The notes under the pieces were generated by a model that was not told where the DNA came from, ran no database searches, and saw only the letters and a program-made list of their open reading frames with translations. A program made the translations under genes and the position numbers. A stretch of 64,000 nt of DNA from Clostridia bacterium (lineage in GTDB: Bacteria > Bacillota_A > Clostridia > UBA1212 > UBA1255): positions 66,829 to 130,828 of the forward strand of contig JAFWZH010000133.1 of NCBI GenBank assembly GCA_017522515.1, written 5' to 3'. Positions 26,048 through 38,053 of this stretch are shown in pieces (position 1 is the stretch's first letter; each line of letters opens with the position of its first letter).

Positions 26048-26720
26048 AATATCCTTCTGCCAACCTTCTTAAAGCCTGTCCTCTGTGACTTATGGTATTT
26101 TTCTCCTCCGGAGTAAGCTCCGCGACACATTTGCCGTATTCAGGCAAAAAGAGCACCGGATCATATCCAAACCCATTATCTCCGTGTGTTTCCCTTGCAA
26201 TCACACCCGGCATATTTCCCTCTGCCGTAAGCAAAATATACTCCGGCAAGTTCGGCTTTATCAGTATTCCCGCAACAGCGCAGACGAAGGCGGCCTGCCT
26301 CTTTTCGTCAGGGATATTTTCCATCTCGTGAAGAAGTTTTTCTACATTATCGCTGTCTGTAGCGTTTTCGCCATTTTCAGAAGCGTATCTGGCTGAATAC
26401 ACTCCGGGCGCACCACCTAATGCCGACACACACAAACCTGAATCATCTGCGACAATTAAAATGTCGCTGTCTTGTTTTGCTCTCAAAGCATCTCCCAAAA
26501 AGTCATATAAAGCGGCTGCTTTAATAAAGGCATTTGCCGCAAAAGTTGTACCAGTTTCTTCCGGATCGCCGTATAAGGATTTTCCGTCAGAAAAGTTTTT
26601 CACAGCATCTGTCAGCGCCAAGACTTGAGCATTTCCGTCAGCCGCACTTGAGAAAATCTCTTTGAATTCAACGAGTTTATGTTTATTGTTTGTTGCCGCA
26701 ATAATTAAAAGTTTGCTCAT
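26034..26720 (-). CDS. rdgB: Non-canonical purine NTP pyrophosphatase (ITPase, RdgB/HAM1)
   Basis: 228 aa. Hydrolyses ITP, XTP and dITP. Motifs: AATNNKHKLVEF at the N-terminus, VADDSGLCVSALGGAPGVYSA and GYDPVLFLPEY, then SHRGQALR at the C-terminus. A TTG two codons upstream is also in frame, but the ATG at 26720 sits 9 nt after an AGGA site, 2 nt after the lepB stop. Confidence 0.95.
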   Translation of the reverse strand: MSKLLIIAATNNKHKLVEFKEIFSSAADGNAQVLALTDAVKNFSDGKSLYGDPEETGTTFAANAFIKAAALYDFLGDALRAKQDSDILIVADDSGLCVSALGGAPGVYSARYASENGENATDSDNVEKLLHEMENIPDEKRQAAFVCAVAGILIKPNLPEYILLTAEGNMPGVIARETHGDNGFGYDPVLFLPEYGKCVAELTPEEKNTISHRGQALRRLAEGYYGLR

Positions 26721-26722
26721 AA

Positions 26723-27496
26723 TCAAGTTCCTATAACCTTACCTATAACACTGTGCTCAGGTACGCATCCTAATACTCTGCTATCGTCGCTGTGATTTCT
26801 GTTGTCTCCCATCACAAAAATATAATCATCCGGCACCGTTATGCCATTTTTAAGTGCTTCTGACACATTTGTGTAAATCGGTGCTTCTTCATTATTAATG
26901 TACTGCTCATTAAGAAGCTTGCCGTTTACATATACGCCATCTTCTTTTATCTGAATCGTATCTCCTGCAACAGCAATAACCCTTTTAATATAATAACGAT
27001 TTGGCTGCTCCATATCGAAAAGCTTGTAGGAGATTGCGTTATACATGAGAGCTTCTTTAACATCTGTAAAGAAACTTCTCTCTTTAAAGTCAGAGTCAAA
27101 AATAACAATTTCATTCCTTTCTATACCGCCGAAAATATGAGGCAAACGAGTAAGGTATACAACATCTTTATCGTGGTATGTTTGCTCCATCGAGTGACCG
27201 GAAACCTTGCTTATTCTAAAGAAATAAGTATTAATCACAATTGCAATAACAACTGCCAATAACAGAGTAACAACCCAGCTCACTATTTCCCTCACAATTT
27301 TATTTTTGATTAAATACTTTTTCTCCGGCTTGTTTTCTTCTACGGAACACTCTTCGCACTCTTCACAAGCATCGCAAGAACTTTCTTCTGCTTGCTCCTC
27401 TGCAAGTTCTGCTGCTTCTTCTACGACTTCTGTTGTTTCAACATTTTCAACATTTTCAATAATTTCTTCTTTGATTTCTAAATTCTCATTATCCAT
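26723..27496 (-). CDS. lepB: Signal peptidase I with acidic Cys-rich N-terminal extension
   Basis: 257 aa. Membrane-anchored serine/lysine protease that removes signal peptides. One transmembrane helix (about 69-91). Catalytic Ser102 in GHSMEQTY, general-base Lys171 in YYIKRVIAVAGD, and the C-terminal GDNRNHSDDSR box. Unusually, about 60 cytoplasmic residues precede the helix: Glu/Val-rich, then CDACEECEEC, four Cys each three apart (41, 44, 47, 50). Typical Firmicutes SipS-type enzymes have much shorter tails. Follows queH by 6 nt. Confidence 0.94.
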   Translation of the reverse strand: MDNENLEIKEEIIENVENVETTEVVEEAAELAEEQAEESSCDACEECEECSVEENKPEKKYLIKNKIVREIVSWVVTLLLAVVIAIVINTYFFRISKVSGHSMEQTYHDKDVVYLTRLPHIFGGIERNEIVIFDSDFKERSFFTDVKEALMYNAISYKLFDMEQPNRYYIKRVIAVAGDTIQIKEDGVYVNGKLLNEQYINNEEAPIYTNVSEALKNGITVPDDYIFVMGDNRNHSDDSRVLGCVPEHSVIGKVIGT

Positions 27497-27502
27497 TGCA
27501 CA

Positions 27503-28027
27503 TCATTCTCCATATAAAGATTTAATACAGCCGCAATATTTCTGTCTGTAAATGCCAAGTTCTCGTGCTTGCTGCTGTCCTTCACGAAAACCCTTTCTAA
27601 AATCCCTGTAAAGGAATTTAATCCCGTATTTTTTGCCTGTTTCCTCAAATATTTCCTTCATCAAATCATGTTGCTGATAAGGACTTACAAAAAGAGTACT
27701 GGTGTAATATTCAAAACCAAGTTCCGCTGCTTTTTTTGCAGTCATTTCTGCTCTTACAGTATAGCACATTCTGCATCTTTCTGCACGAGAACTTTCCCAA
27801 GCTTTCCACTGTTGTATATTATAGAAATCTTCTGCTATAAGCGGAATATTTTTGGCTTTGCAAGCTGAAATCGTAGAACCTCTTCTTCTCATGAGTTCTT
27901 CATAAGGATGTATGTTGGGATTTGCGTAATAACCTGTTACTTCCAACGATGTATTTTGCTTCAAATCATCTATACAATAAAGACTGCACGGACCGCAACA
28001 AATATGCAATAAAATATTATCCGACAT
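27503..28027 (-). CDS. queH: Epoxyqueuosine reductase QueH
   Basis: 174 aa. DUF208 protein, the last step of queuosine synthesis in many anaerobes. Family Cys and metal pattern: LLHICCGPCSLYC at the N-terminus, RAERCRMCY in the middle, KYCGCIKS at the C-terminus, with YYANPNIHPYEE between. The MSDN start at 28027 has an AAAGGAT site; the in-frame start further upstream lies inside ruvC. Acts with QueA and Tgt, which are encoded in the same run. Confidence 0.93.
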   Translation of the reverse strand: MSDNILLHICCGPCSLYCIDDLKQNTSLEVTGYYANPNIHPYEELMRRRGSTISACKAKNIPLIAEDFYNIQQWKAWESSRAERCRMCYTVRAEMTAKKAAELGFEYYTSTLFVSPYQQHDLMKEIFEETGKKYGIKFLYRDFRKGFREGQQQARELGIYRQKYCGCIKSLYGE

Positions 28028-28029
28028 AG

Positions 28030-28515
28030 TTAAATCCTTTCTGCAAATCTGCAAGAAAACGCATGGCACACAGCAATGGCCGCCGCATCGGCAGCATCGT
28101 CAGGCTTTATAATTTTATCCATATGAAATATGGTTTTTACCATTTGTTGGACTTGATTCTTGTCTGCTCTGCCATATCCTGCTACTGCTTGTTTCACTTG
28201 AAGAGGTGTATATTCGTAAACGGGTATTCCGCTTTTTACTGCCGCCATAATTGCCACTCCTCTGCCCTGTGCTGCGGCAATGGCAGTTTTCGCATTGTTA
28301 TTAAAAAAGAGTTCTTCTATTGCAAAGGCATCCGGCCTATATTTTTGCATTATTTCTCTAAGCTTCTCATCTATTTGCAATAGACGCCATGTGAAAAGTT
28401 CGCCTGCTTTTGTGCTTACTGCGCCTACATCGAGAAGCTTTAATTTATTGTTTTCGTATTCAACTACGCTGTAACCCGTTATAGCAAAGCCCGGGTCCAC
28501 ACCCATAATAATCAT
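28030..28515 (-). CDS. ruvC: Holliday junction resolvase RuvC
   Basis: 161 aa. Endonuclease that cuts Holliday junctions. Active-site acids are visible: Asp in [11 protein letters not shown] (about residue 6), Glu in [13 protein letters not shown], and the Asp pair of DAADAAAIA. Ends 2 nt before queH. GGTGG site upstream of the ATG. Confidence 0.96.
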   Translation of the reverse strand: MIIMGVDPGFAITGYSVVEYENNKLKLLDVGAVSTKAGELFTWRLLQIDEKLREIMQKYRPDAFAIEELFFNNNAKTAIAAAQGRGVAIMAAVKSGIPVYEYTPLQVKQAVAGYGRADKNQVQQMVKTIFHMDKIIKPDDAADAAAIAVCHAFSCRFAERI

Positions 28516-28530
28516 ATTCCACCGCCAAAT

Positions 28531-29604
28531 TTATTCTATGTTATCAAAAAGCGTAGGGCGTTCTTCTGATTTTATATCACTACTGTCGTTACCGCAATTG
28601 TTAAGCAAATGAGAAAGTCCCAAATGGTTATAAGCTAAAGGCATCGCAATCCTTCCTCTGGGCGTTTTACTTATAAAGCCAAGCTGTATAAGATAAGGTT
28701 CGTATACATCTTCGATAGTAGTATGCTCTTCACCTGTTGCGGCAGCAAGCGTATCAAGTCCAACAGGGCCACCGGCAAATTTTACAATAATAGTCGTCAG
28801 CAGCGTCCTGTCTATGTTATCAAGACCTAATTTATCAACTTCCAATGCATCGAGTGCAATTTTTGCAATATCTCCTGTAATTCTGCCGTCTCCCTTAACT
28901 TGCGCGAAATCACGCACTCTTTTTAAAAGTCTGTTGGCAATTCTCGGCGTTCCCCTTGAGCGCAATGCTATTTCGCGGGCACCTTTTTCGTCTATTTCAG
29001 CCTGTAATATATTTGCAGAGCGTTTTACAATTCTTCCCAGTTCTTCGGGATTGTACATTTCTAATCTGCTGATTACTCCAAAGCGGTCTCTCAACGGTGC
29101 TGTGAGCAAACCGGCTCTTGTGGTCGCGCCTACTAATGTAAATTTTGGCAAATCAAGCCTTAAAGATCTGGCTGCAGGTCCTTTTCCCATAATAATATCA
29201 AAAGCAAAATCCTCCATAGCAGGGTAAAGTATTTCCTCAACTGCTCTGTTAAGTCTGTGTATCTCGTCTATAAATAAGACATCATTATCATTTAGATTAG
29301 TAAGTAAGCCTGCCAAGTCGGCAGCTTTTTCTATTGCAGGCCCCGTAGTAATTCGCAAGTTAACACCCATTTCCGAAGCGATAATTCCTGCTAAGGTTGT
29401 TTTTCCCAATCCGGGAGGCCCGTATAAAAGCACGTGGTCTAAAGGTTCTCCGCGACCTTTTGCAGCCTCAATAAAAACAGATAAATTACTGCGTACTTTT
29501 TCCTGTCCTATATATTCTTCGAATCTTTTCGGTCTTAAGCTGAGCTCTTCTATATCTTCAAGAGACACGGCTCCTGTTACCAAACGGTTATCCTCATAAT
29601 CCAT
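28531..29604 (-). CDS. ruvB: Holliday junction branch-migration ATPase RuvB
   Basis: 357 aa. AAA+ motor. Motifs: [13 protein letters not shown], Walker [12 protein letters not shown], Walker [10 protein letters not shown], sensor GATTRAGLL, and C-terminal winged helix [18 protein letters not shown] site 8 nt upstream. 15 nt before ruvC. Confidence 0.97.
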   Translation of the reverse strand: MDYEDNRLVTGAVSLEDIEELSLRPKRFEEYIGQEKVRSNLSVFIEAAKGRGEPLDHVLLYGPPGLGKTTLAGIIASEMGVNLRITTGPAIEKAADLAGLLTNLNDNDVLFIDEIHRLNRAVEEILYPAMEDFAFDIIMGKGPAARSLRLDLPKFTLVGATTRAGLLTAPLRDRFGVISRLEMYNPEELGRIVKRSANILQAEIDEKGAREIALRSRGTPRIANRLLKRVRDFAQVKGDGRITGDIAKIALDALEVDKLGLDNIDRTLLTTIIVKFAGGPVGLDTLAAATGEEHTTIEDVYEPYLIQLGFISKTPRGRIAMPLAYNHLGLSHLLNNCGNDSSDIKSEERPTLFDNIE

Positions 29605-29628
29605 AATATCACCTTAATAATTTGCTAA

Positions 29629-30228
29629 TTAAAATGCCTGTTTTAATGCTTGACGCACTGTTTCTTCTAATGTCATACCATCCTTATAAACCTTCGACAC
29701 TAATTTTGCTGCTTCTTTTGAGCTATATCCCAGAACCATCAATGCCGACACTGCATCATTGCTTATATATCCTGTGGGCACCGGTTCCAAAATATCCTCT
29801 TTTGCCTGCTCCTGCGACTTTATATCTTTGCTGATTTTGTCTTTAAGCTCGAGTACAATTCTTTGAGCCAATTTTGGTCCGACACCTTTGCTTTTGCTGA
29901 TTGCTTTAAAATCTCCCGTAGCAACAGCAAGACTGAATTCTGACGGAGACATGGCGGCAAGCACTGCTATGCCCATTTTAGGTCCAACACCGCTTACGCT
30001 TATCAGCATATTAAAAACGGAAAGCTCTTCTCTGGAGGCAAAACCGAATAATGATATCTCATCTTCTTTAACATTCATGTATGTATAAAGTGTAACTGTG
30101 TTACCGCTATCACCTATACCGGCTACCGTTATGTGAGATGTATAAATTTTAAACCCCACCCCGTTTACGTCTATTACACAAAAGTCTGTGCCTTTATATT
30201 GTAAAATGCCTCTTATATACTCGAACAT
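29629..30228 (-). CDS. ruvA: Holliday junction DNA-binding subunit RuvA
   Basis: 199 aa. OB fold, tandem HhH (VSGVGPKMGIAVLA and SKGVGPKLAQRIVLELKDK) and the flexible C-terminal domain III. The ATG at 30228 overlaps the TGA of the U32 peptidase gene by one base, with GGAGGT 6 nt upstream; a GTG one codon earlier is less well placed. Confidence 0.96.
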   Translation of the reverse strand: MFEYIRGILQYKGTDFCVIDVNGVGFKIYTSHITVAGIGDSGNTVTLYTYMNVKEDEISLFGFASREELSVFNMLISVSGVGPKMGIAVLAAMSPSEFSLAVATGDFKAISKSKGVGPKLAQRIVLELKDKISKDIKSQEQAKEDILEPVPTGYISNDAVSALMVLGYSSKEAAKLVSKVYKDGMTLEETVRQALKQAF

Positions 30229-31484
30229 CACTTTACCTCCGGTTTTCTGCGCCTAATTACAGTGCCTTTTGCCACATTAAACGGCACTTGCATTATTACT
30301 TTCATCATTGCATGAGGCGCTCTTTCGATTTTTTCTCCTTCGGAATTTTTCATTTCCTCTACAGTGTATTTTTTTACTGCTCCTTCTGCCGGTACAAATT
30401 CTAATTCTTCTCCCACGGAAAAAGTTCCTCTTTGTGTCATTACCAGCGTATAGTTACCGTTTTTTGTTTCTTCCTCTGCAGCTTCGCAAGAATCTACTGT
30501 CCCTATAAAGTCTGTTTCCCTTTTATATGAAGATGTTTCGTAAATTTGACTTCCTCTTTCTCCCATATAAAATCCTGTGCAATAGTCTCTGTGACTTACA
30601 CTGCATACTTCGGCAAGAAGCTTTTGGAGAGTTTCTTCGTTTATTTCTTCTCCTTTTTCTATCAAATCTATTGCGGTGCGGTAAGCTCTTACAGTTACCG
30701 CAACATAGAATTCACTCTTCATACGTCCTTCTATTTTAAAAGATGAAACACCGGCATCTTTAAACTCTTTTAACTGTTTAAGCATGCAGAGATCCTTTGA
30801 ATTGAACAAAAATGTGCCTCTGTCATTTTCTTCTATATCAAGAATTTCTTCCGGTCTTGTGGTTTCGATTATTTTGTAATTCCATCTGCAAGGTTGAGCG
30901 CAATCACCTCTGTTCGAGGAACGATTAACAAAATAATCACTCAGCATGCATCTTCCTGAAAAAGACATGCACATAGCTCCGTGGACGAAGGCTTCTAATT
31001 CAAGCTGACAATTTCTTTCATCCAGATTTTTTCTTATTTCTGCAATCTCTGCCAACGTAAGTTCTCTTGCAAGATTTACACGCACAGCTCCCATTTTTTG
31101 CCAAAACTCACATGTGCGCCAATTTAAGTTGTTTGCTTGTGTGCTTACATGAATAGGCAGCTCCGGTGCAGCTTCTTTTACAGTCAAAAAGGCTCCCGGG
31201 TCCGAAATAATCACTCCATGAACACCTGCCTGTGATAACTCTCTTGCATATTTTGCCATATCAGGCAAATCTCGGTTTCTGGCAATGATATTCATTGTAA
31301 CGTATATTTTTTTGTGTATACTATCAGCATACTCTACACTTTCTGCAATCTCATCTAAAGTAAAATTATCGGCATTTGCTCTTAAACCGAAAACATCGCC
31401 TCCAATATACACAGCGTCTGCTCCGTAATCAAAGGCTGTTTTCATTTTTACTTTATTGCCGCCGGGTGCTAAAAGCTCAATCAT
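30228..31484 (-). CDS. Peptidase U32 family protein (YrrO/RlhA-type)
   Basis: 418 aa. U32 signature EAFVHGAMCMSFSGRCMLS followed by NRGDCAQPCRW and N-terminal IELLAPGGNKVKMKTAFDYGADAVY. Family members include RlhA, which hydroxylates 23S rRNA, and TrhP, which acts with TrmR-type enzymes on wobble uridine. Start at 31484 chosen from the AGGAGAG site. Directly downstream of trmR, supporting the tRNA hydroxylation role (TrhP), but this is inference. Confidence 0.87.
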   Translation of the reverse strand: MIELLAPGGNKVKMKTAFDYGADAVYIGGDVFGLRANADNFTLDEIAESVEYADSIHKKIYVTMNIIARNRDLPDMAKYARELSQAGVHGVIISDPGAFLTVKEAAPELPIHVSTQANNLNWRTCEFWQKMGAVRVNLARELTLAEIAEIRKNLDERNCQLELEAFVHGAMCMSFSGRCMLSDYFVNRSSNRGDCAQPCRWNYKIIETTRPEEILDIEENDRGTFLFNSKDLCMLKQLKEFKDAGVSSFKIEGRMKSEFYVAVTVRAYRTAIDLIEKGEEINEETLQKLLAEVCSVSHRDYCTGFYMGERGSQIYETSSYKRETDFIGTVDSCEAAEEETKNGNYTLVMTQRGTFSVGEELEFVPAEGAVKKYTVEEMKNSEGEKIERAPHAMMKVIMQVPFNVAKGTVIRRRKPEVK

Positions 31485-31513
31485 TTCTTCTCTCCTATTC
31501 AAAAATACATACC

Positions 31514-32149
31514 TCAAAACTTCTTGCAAGCAACTGCCATTCCGTCTCCCACGTCAAGCAAAGATGCCTCCAAACGCCCGTCTGCCATCATTCTTTCCAA
31601 AAAAGCTCTCATATTTGTAACAATTGTGCGATGCTTGTGGTTTGTCTCTTCAGGTTTGTCCAAAACCTTACCGTAAAATATACAATTGTCACAAAGTAGT
31701 AGTCCGCCTTCTTTCAAGAGCCGCAATACATCGTCATAAAGATAAATATACTGTCCCTTTGCTGCATCCATAAAAATCATATCGTACGGCTTGGTTAAAG
31801 CAGCTAAAACTTCATTGCCATCTCCTGCAATTACTCTGATTTGGTTCTCCTTACCTGCTTTTTTAATATTTTGCCTTGCCAACACTACCGAATCCATATC
31901 AATCTCCACAGTATCTATATGACTAAGCGGAGCTGCATGGCTCATTATCAAGGCTGAATATCCTATTGCCGTACCAACCTCAAGTATACGCATAGGTTTT
32001 TTTATGCTTACTATTGTGCGTAAAAAAGCAGCAGCATCACGCCTCAAAATGGGCACGCGATACTCTTTTGCATAATTTCTTAATTCTTGTTCAATTCCAT
32101 TTTCTGCCGGCAGCAGACTTTCTATAAAAATTCTTGTTCTATCATCCAT
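31514..32149 (-). CDS. trmR: tRNA 5-hydroxyuridine methyltransferase TrmR (YrrM)
   Basis: 211 aa. Class I O-methyltransferase; SAM site ILEVGTAIGYSALIM and metal-binding FMDAAKGQYIYLYDDV and LLCDNCIFYGKV. TrmR makes 5-methoxyuridine in tRNA from 5-hydroxyuridine, the product of the U32-family hydroxylase next door. ATG at 32149 overlaps the mltG stop by 8 nt; a longer N-terminal form would overlap it more and lacks a site. Confidence 0.9.
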   Translation of the reverse strand: MDDRTRIFIESLLPAENGIEQELRNYAKEYRVPILRRDAAAFLRTIVSIKKPMRILEVGTAIGYSALIMSHAAPLSHIDTVEIDMDSVVLARQNIKKAGKENQIRVIAGDGNEVLAALTKPYDMIFMDAAKGQYIYLYDDVLRLLKEGGLLLCDNCIFYGKVLDKPEETNHKHRTIVTNMRAFLERMMADGRLEASLLDVGDGMAVACKKF

Positions 32150-33422
32150 ATTGATTCTTTGCTTGCAGATGTTCCTGATAAGTTTTTGAGAAAATATGTG
32201 AGCCCACACCATCTTTTGCATTTAGCACAAAGAAATAATAATCACAACGCTCGTAATTAAGCACTGATTTTATAGACTCAATTCCGGGATTACAAATAGC
32301 TCCCGGTGTCAATCCGCGATACATATACGTATTATACGGATCGTCCTCTTTCTCATGTTCTTCTGTTATGTTTATTATGTCTTCGTTATATAATTTTTTA
32401 TAAACATATCTTATTGTGGCGCAAGATTGAAGCTTATTGAGATTTTCGTCCTTGCTGTTAAGACGGTTAATAAAAACTCCTGCAATTCTCGCCTTTTCTG
32501 ATTTGAGTTTAGCTTCACGCTCAACAATAGAAGCCAACACAACCACATCATCTACTGAAAGGCCCGCCTCGGTGGCTTTTTCGTAATAAGCAGGGAGATA
32601 AAGCTCATTAAATCTGTTAAGCATTTTATAAATAACATCTTCTACATTTGCTTTAACGTCAAACTCATATGTGTCCGGGAATAAATATCCGTCAAGTCTA
32701 TGGTCGCGAGTCTTACCTGTTATACCGCTTAAAAATGGATAAGAAGATACATCTATTGTTTCTACTGCTTTCAAAAAGTCTTTTGCGGAAACTACATTAT
32801 TTGCCTCAAGACGTGCCGCTATTTGTTCTGTTGTAAATCCCTCAGGGAATGTAACCTTAACAGTCTCCGGCTCACCTGCAAGTATAGTCATTACTTCATC
32901 ATAAGTAAGGTCATCGCAAAGAGTATAAGTGCCTATCTTGTACTGTCCGTCAAAACCATTAAACTTCGACAAAAACCTATACATTGTCTTATTTTCTATA
33001 AGTCCCATATCAAACAGATTATCTGCAATCTCTTTTGTTGTCATACCTTTGTCAATTCTGAATTTCACAGAGGTTCCTTCGTCAAGATAAATAGATTCTA
33101 TCGTAACGGGGTTTTCATATTTATCAACAAGATACGTATAAGACAAAAAAGCACTAAGAATTACAACTCCTATTAAAACGAACACAAAAAAAATCACAAG
33201 AGGTACTTTATATCTCTTATTTTTCATTTTCTTCGCTTTTTCACTTGTTTTTTTAACAGGTTTCTCCGTAGTGTTGACCATAGAAGAAGGTCTTCGCACA
33301 CCGCGAGAATTGCCTCCGGCAGCATAACGCGAAGCAGGTACAGAAGAAGTCCTCTGCCTCTGCTCTTGTGAAGTGTTATTCGGTTTACGCGCTCCACCCG
33401 GCTTTCTTATACCACTGCTCAA
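32142..33422 (-). CDS. mltG: Endolytic murein transglycosylase MltG
   Basis: 426 aa. Cytoplasmic Arg/Ser-rich N-terminus (to about 70), one transmembrane helix (about 75-97), then a YceG domain with catalytic Glu in LASIVEREAK and the LKSEKARIAGVFINRLN region. It cuts nascent glycan strands. The start codon is TTG at 33422, 5 nt after GGGGTG; no ATG is available upstream after the typA stop. Confidence 0.9.
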   Translation of the reverse strand: MSSGIRKPGGARKPNNTSQEQRQRTSSVPASRYAAGGNSRGVRRPSSMVNTTEKPVKKTSEKAKKMKNKRYKVPLVIFFVFVLIGVVILSAFLSYTYLVDKYENPVTIESIYLDEGTSVKFRIDKGMTTKEIADNLFDMGLIENKTMYRFLSKFNGFDGQYKIGTYTLCDDLTYDEVMTILAGEPETVKVTFPEGFTTEQIAARLEANNVVSAKDFLKAVETIDVSSYPFLSGITGKTRDHRLDGYLFPDTYEFDVKANVEDVIYKMLNRFNELYLPAYYEKATEAGLSVDDVVVLASIVEREAKLKSEKARIAGVFINRLNSKDENLNKLQSCATIRYVYKKLYNEDIINITEEHEKEDDPYNTYMYRGLTPGAICNPGIESIKSVLNYERCDYYFFVLNAKDGVGSHIFSKTYQEHLQAKNQYG

Positions 33423-33426
33423 GGAA

Positions 33427-35256
33427 TCACCCCTTTGCTCTTACCTTTGCTCTTTGCTCCGTATTAAGAATTTTCTTTCTTAAACGTATTGTCTTCGGCG
33501 TAATCTCTACAAGCTCATCGTCAGAAATAAACTCAAGTGCTTGCTCAAGACTCAAAAGAACGGGAGGTGTTAATTTTAAAGCCTCATCCGATCCCGACGC
33601 ACGAATATTTGTAATGTGTTTACGCTTACAAACGTTTATTACCAAGTCTTCATTTCGTGCACATTCGCCAACAATCATTCCTTCATAAACCTTTTCTCCG
33701 GGTCCTATAAACAATTTTCCTCTTTCTTGTGCATTAAACAAGCCGTATGTTACCGTTTCACCTTGTTCCCATGCTATTAAAGAGCCATGCTGCCTTGCAT
33801 CTATATCTCCCTTATAAGGCTCGAACCCATCAAATATATGGTTCATTATACCATTTCCTCTTGTATCCGTCAAAAATTCTGACCTGTAGCCTATAAGTCC
33901 ACGAGACGGAATTTTAAAATCTAACCTGACATAATTTTCCAAGGCAGGATGCATATTTATCATTTCGCCTTTTCTTCTGCCGATTTTCTCTATAACAACA
34001 CCAACAGACTCCTCTGGAGTGTCAATCGTCAACCTCTCCATAGGCTCGTGAAGGACACCGTCTACTTCCTTATAAATTACCCTCGGACGTGACACTTGAA
34101 ATTCATATCCTTGTCTTCTCATTGTCTCAATCAAAATCGACAAGTGAAGTTCTCCTCTTCCCGAAACCTTAAGCGTATCAGGTGAATCTGTATCTTCTAT
34201 TCTCATACTTACATTAGTTTCCAATTCCTTCATAAGTCTTTCGCGGATATGCCTTGAAGTAACAAAAGTTCCTTCTTGTCCTGCAAAAGGACTGTTGTTA
34301 ACAGAGAAATTCATAGAAATTGTGGGTTCATCGATATTTACAAAGGGAATAGGCTCAACAGCATCATGGCTACATATAGTATCACCTATATTTATCTCGG
34401 GAATGCCTGCAAGTACAATAATATCCCCGCCTAATGCTTCCTGAGTTTCAACTCTTTTAAGTCCTTTAAATTTATACAAATACGTAATTCTGGCATTTTT
34501 CTTGCTGCCGTCCTTGCTGTTGCAAACAACTACAGGCTGGCCTATTGTTACCTTTCCTCTGTCAACGCGAGCGACAGCTATACGTCCTACATATTCATCC
34601 ATGGTCACATTTGAAACCAAGGTACGGAAAGGTGCTTCTACATCTGCTCTTGGCGCCGGAATTTCTTTAATGATTGTTTCAAAAAGCGGTTGAAGATTCT
34701 TTTTTTCTCCTCCGTCAGGCTCCAAAGATGCATATCCGTCACGAGAAGAAGCATAAACAACAGGGAAATTCAGTTGACTGTCATCGGCACCCAAGTCCAT
34801 AAACAGCTCCAATACCTCGTCAAGAACCTCTAAAGGTCTTGCCCCGTCTCTGTCAATTTTATTAATAACTACAATCGGCTTTAAATTCATAGAAAGAGCC
34901 TTTGAAAGCACAAATCTTGTTTGGGGCATCGCTCCTTCGAAAGCATCCACCAAAAGAAGAACACCATCAACCATTCCCAGAACACGCTCTACTTCTCCGC
35001 CAAAATCAGCATGTCCCGGAGTGTCTACTACATTAATAGTGTAACCGTTATAATCAAGAGCTGTGTTTTTCGACAAAATTGTAATTCCACGCTCTCTTTC
35101 CAAGTCGTTAGAGTCCATAACTCTTTCCTGAACTGCCTCATTTTCTCTGAAAGTACCGCTCTGTCTTAAAAGTCCGTCTACCAAAGTAGTTTTACCGTGG
35201 TCAACATGTGCAATAATTGCTATATTTCTGATATCCTCTCTGAAATTTTCTGCCAT
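33427..35256 (-). CDS. typA: Ribosome-associated GTPase TypA/BipA
   Basis: 609 aa, full length. Translational GTPase. Motifs: [17 protein letters not shown] (G1), [17 protein letters not shown] (G3), NKIDRDGA (G4), and the C-terminal domain containing [35 protein letters not shown] and [10 protein letters not shown]. Acts on 50S assembly and stress survival. A structured 38-bp hairpin lies upstream (35306..35343). Confidence 0.96.
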   Translation of the reverse strand: MAENFREDIRNIAIIAHVDHGKTTLVDGLLRQSGTFRENEAVQERVMDSNDLERERGITILSKNTALDYNGYTINVVDTPGHADFGGEVERVLGMVDGVLLLVDAFEGAMPQTRFVLSKALSMNLKPIVVINKIDRDGARPLEVLDEVLELFMDLGADDSQLNFPVVYASSRDGYASLEPDGGEKKNLQPLFETIIKEIPAPRADVEAPFRTLVSNVTMDEYVGRIAVARVDRGKVTIGQPVVVCNSKDGSKKNARITYLYKFKGLKRVETQEALGGDIIVLAGIPEINIGDTICSHDAVEPIPFVNIDEPTISMNFSVNNSPFAGQEGTFVTSRHIRERLMKELETNVSMRIEDTDSPDTLKVSGRGELHLSILIETMRRQGYEFQVSRPRVIYKEVDGVLHEPMERLTIDTPEESVGVVIEKIGRRKGEMINMHPALENYVRLDFKIPSRGLIGYRSEFLTDTRGNGIMNHIFDGFEPYKGDIDARQHGSLIAWEQGETVTYGLFNAQERGKLFIGPGEKVYEGMIVGECARNEDLVINVCKRKHITNIRASGSDEALKLTPPVLLSLEQALEFISDDELVEITPKTIRLRKKILNTEQRAKVRAKG

Positions 35257-35305
35257 AATAATCCATCTCTTCCCAATTTTTACAACTTCTTAATAAACCC
35301 AAAGA

Positions 35306-35343
35306 GTCCGCCAATACCCGATATTTTCTCGGGTACGGCGGAC
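35306..35343 (-). terminator. Strong hairpin between yajC and typA
   Basis: GTCCGCC (35306..35312) pairs with GGCGGAC (35337..35343), and ACCCGA pairs with TCGGGT inside it. On the minus strand TCTTTGGGTTTATT follows, which is only loosely U-rich. It is either a weak terminator separating typA from yajC or a structured leader for typA. Confidence 0.6.
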
Positions 35344-35366
35344 AGCATAATGTATCTTTTTATTAA

Positions 35367-36961
<1,595 letters not shown>

Positions 36962-38053
36962 TTAATTAATCAGCATTGCATCTCCAAAGGAGAAAAATCT
37001 GTATTTTTCATTTACTGCTTCTTCGTATGCTTTTATAATATTCTCTCTGCCGGCCAAACTGCTTACAAGCATAAGCAAAGTAGACTCAGGCAGATGGAAA
37101 TTTGTAATTAACGAATCTACAACCTTAAACTTATACCCGGGGTATATAAAAATACCTGTCCAGCCCGATTCTTCCTCCATAAATCCGTTTTCTTCTGCTA
37201 CGGATTCAAGCACTCTGCAAGAAGTTGTTCCTACTGCAAAAACCTTGCCTCCGTTTTGTTTTGTGCTATTTATAACATCACACGTACTTTGTGTTATTGT
37301 GTAATATTCATAGTGCATTACATGGTCTTCAACCTTTTCTTCTTTTACGGGACGGAATGTTCCCAGCCCTACATGAAGTGTAACAAAAGCAACACTCACT
37401 CCCATTTCTCTTATTTCATCAAGGAGTTCCTTGGTGAAATGAAGTCCTGCTGTAGGCGCGGCCGCAGAACCTTTTTCTCTCGCATAGACAGTCTGATATC
37501 TTTCAGGGTCTTCAAGCTTTGCTTTTATATACGGTGGCAGCGGCATTATGCCGATTTTGTCAAGAATTTCTTCAAAAACGCCGTCGAAAGTAAAACGCAC
37601 ATAGCGATTTCCACCTTCAACAACACAAAGTATTTCTGCCTTTAAAATTCCTTCTCCAAAAGAAAATACTGCTCCCGGCTTAGCCCTTTTTCCCGGTCTC
37701 AGCAGGACTTCCCAATAACAGCAATTTTTCCCGTTGCACAAATCATTTTGTGACGGAATCTCAGATATTTCCTTCTTGATGTCCTCTTCTTTTATATTCT
37801 TGAGCAGAACAAACTCTATTGGTCCTCCTGTATTCTCTTTAATACCGAAAAGACGCGCCGGAATAACTCTCGTGTCATTTAAAATCAAACAGTCTCCCGG
37901 CTTTAAATAATTCTTAATATTCTTAAAGCTACTATGGGTTATTTCTCCGGATGTTTTGTTCAACACAAGAAGTCTGGAAGAATCCCTGTCTGCAAGCGGA
38001 GTCTGTGCAATCAATTCCTCCGGTAAATCATAATAGAAATCTTTTACGTTCAC
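36962..38053 (-). CDS. queA: S-adenosylmethionine:tRNA ribosyltransferase-isomerase QueA
   Basis: 363 aa. Adds the ribosyl moiety to preQ1-tRNA, giving epoxyqueuosine, the substrate of QueH. Typical stretches: [41 protein letters not shown] and [16 protein letters not shown]. The start is GTG at 38053, 7 nt after GGGAGGA and overlapping the stop of the foldase gene (GTGA, 4 nt). Confidence 0.95.
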   Translation of the reverse strand: MNVKDFYYDLPEELIAQTPLADRDSSRLLVLNKTSGEITHSSFKNIKNYLKPGDCLILNDTRVIPARLFGIKENTGGPIEFVLLKNIKEEDIKKEISEIPSQNDLCNGKNCCYWEVLLRPGKRAKPGAVFSFGEGILKAEILCVVEGGNRYVRFTFDGVFEEILDKIGIMPLPPYIKAKLEDPERYQTVYAREKGSAAAPTAGLHFTKELLDEIREMGVSVAFVTLHVGLGTFRPVKEEKVEDHVMHYEYYTITQSTCDVINSTKQNGGKVFAVGTTSCRVLESVAEENGFMEEESGWTGIFIYPGYKFKVVDSLITNFHLPESTLLMLVSSLAGRENIIKAYEEAVNEKYRFFSFGDAMLIN

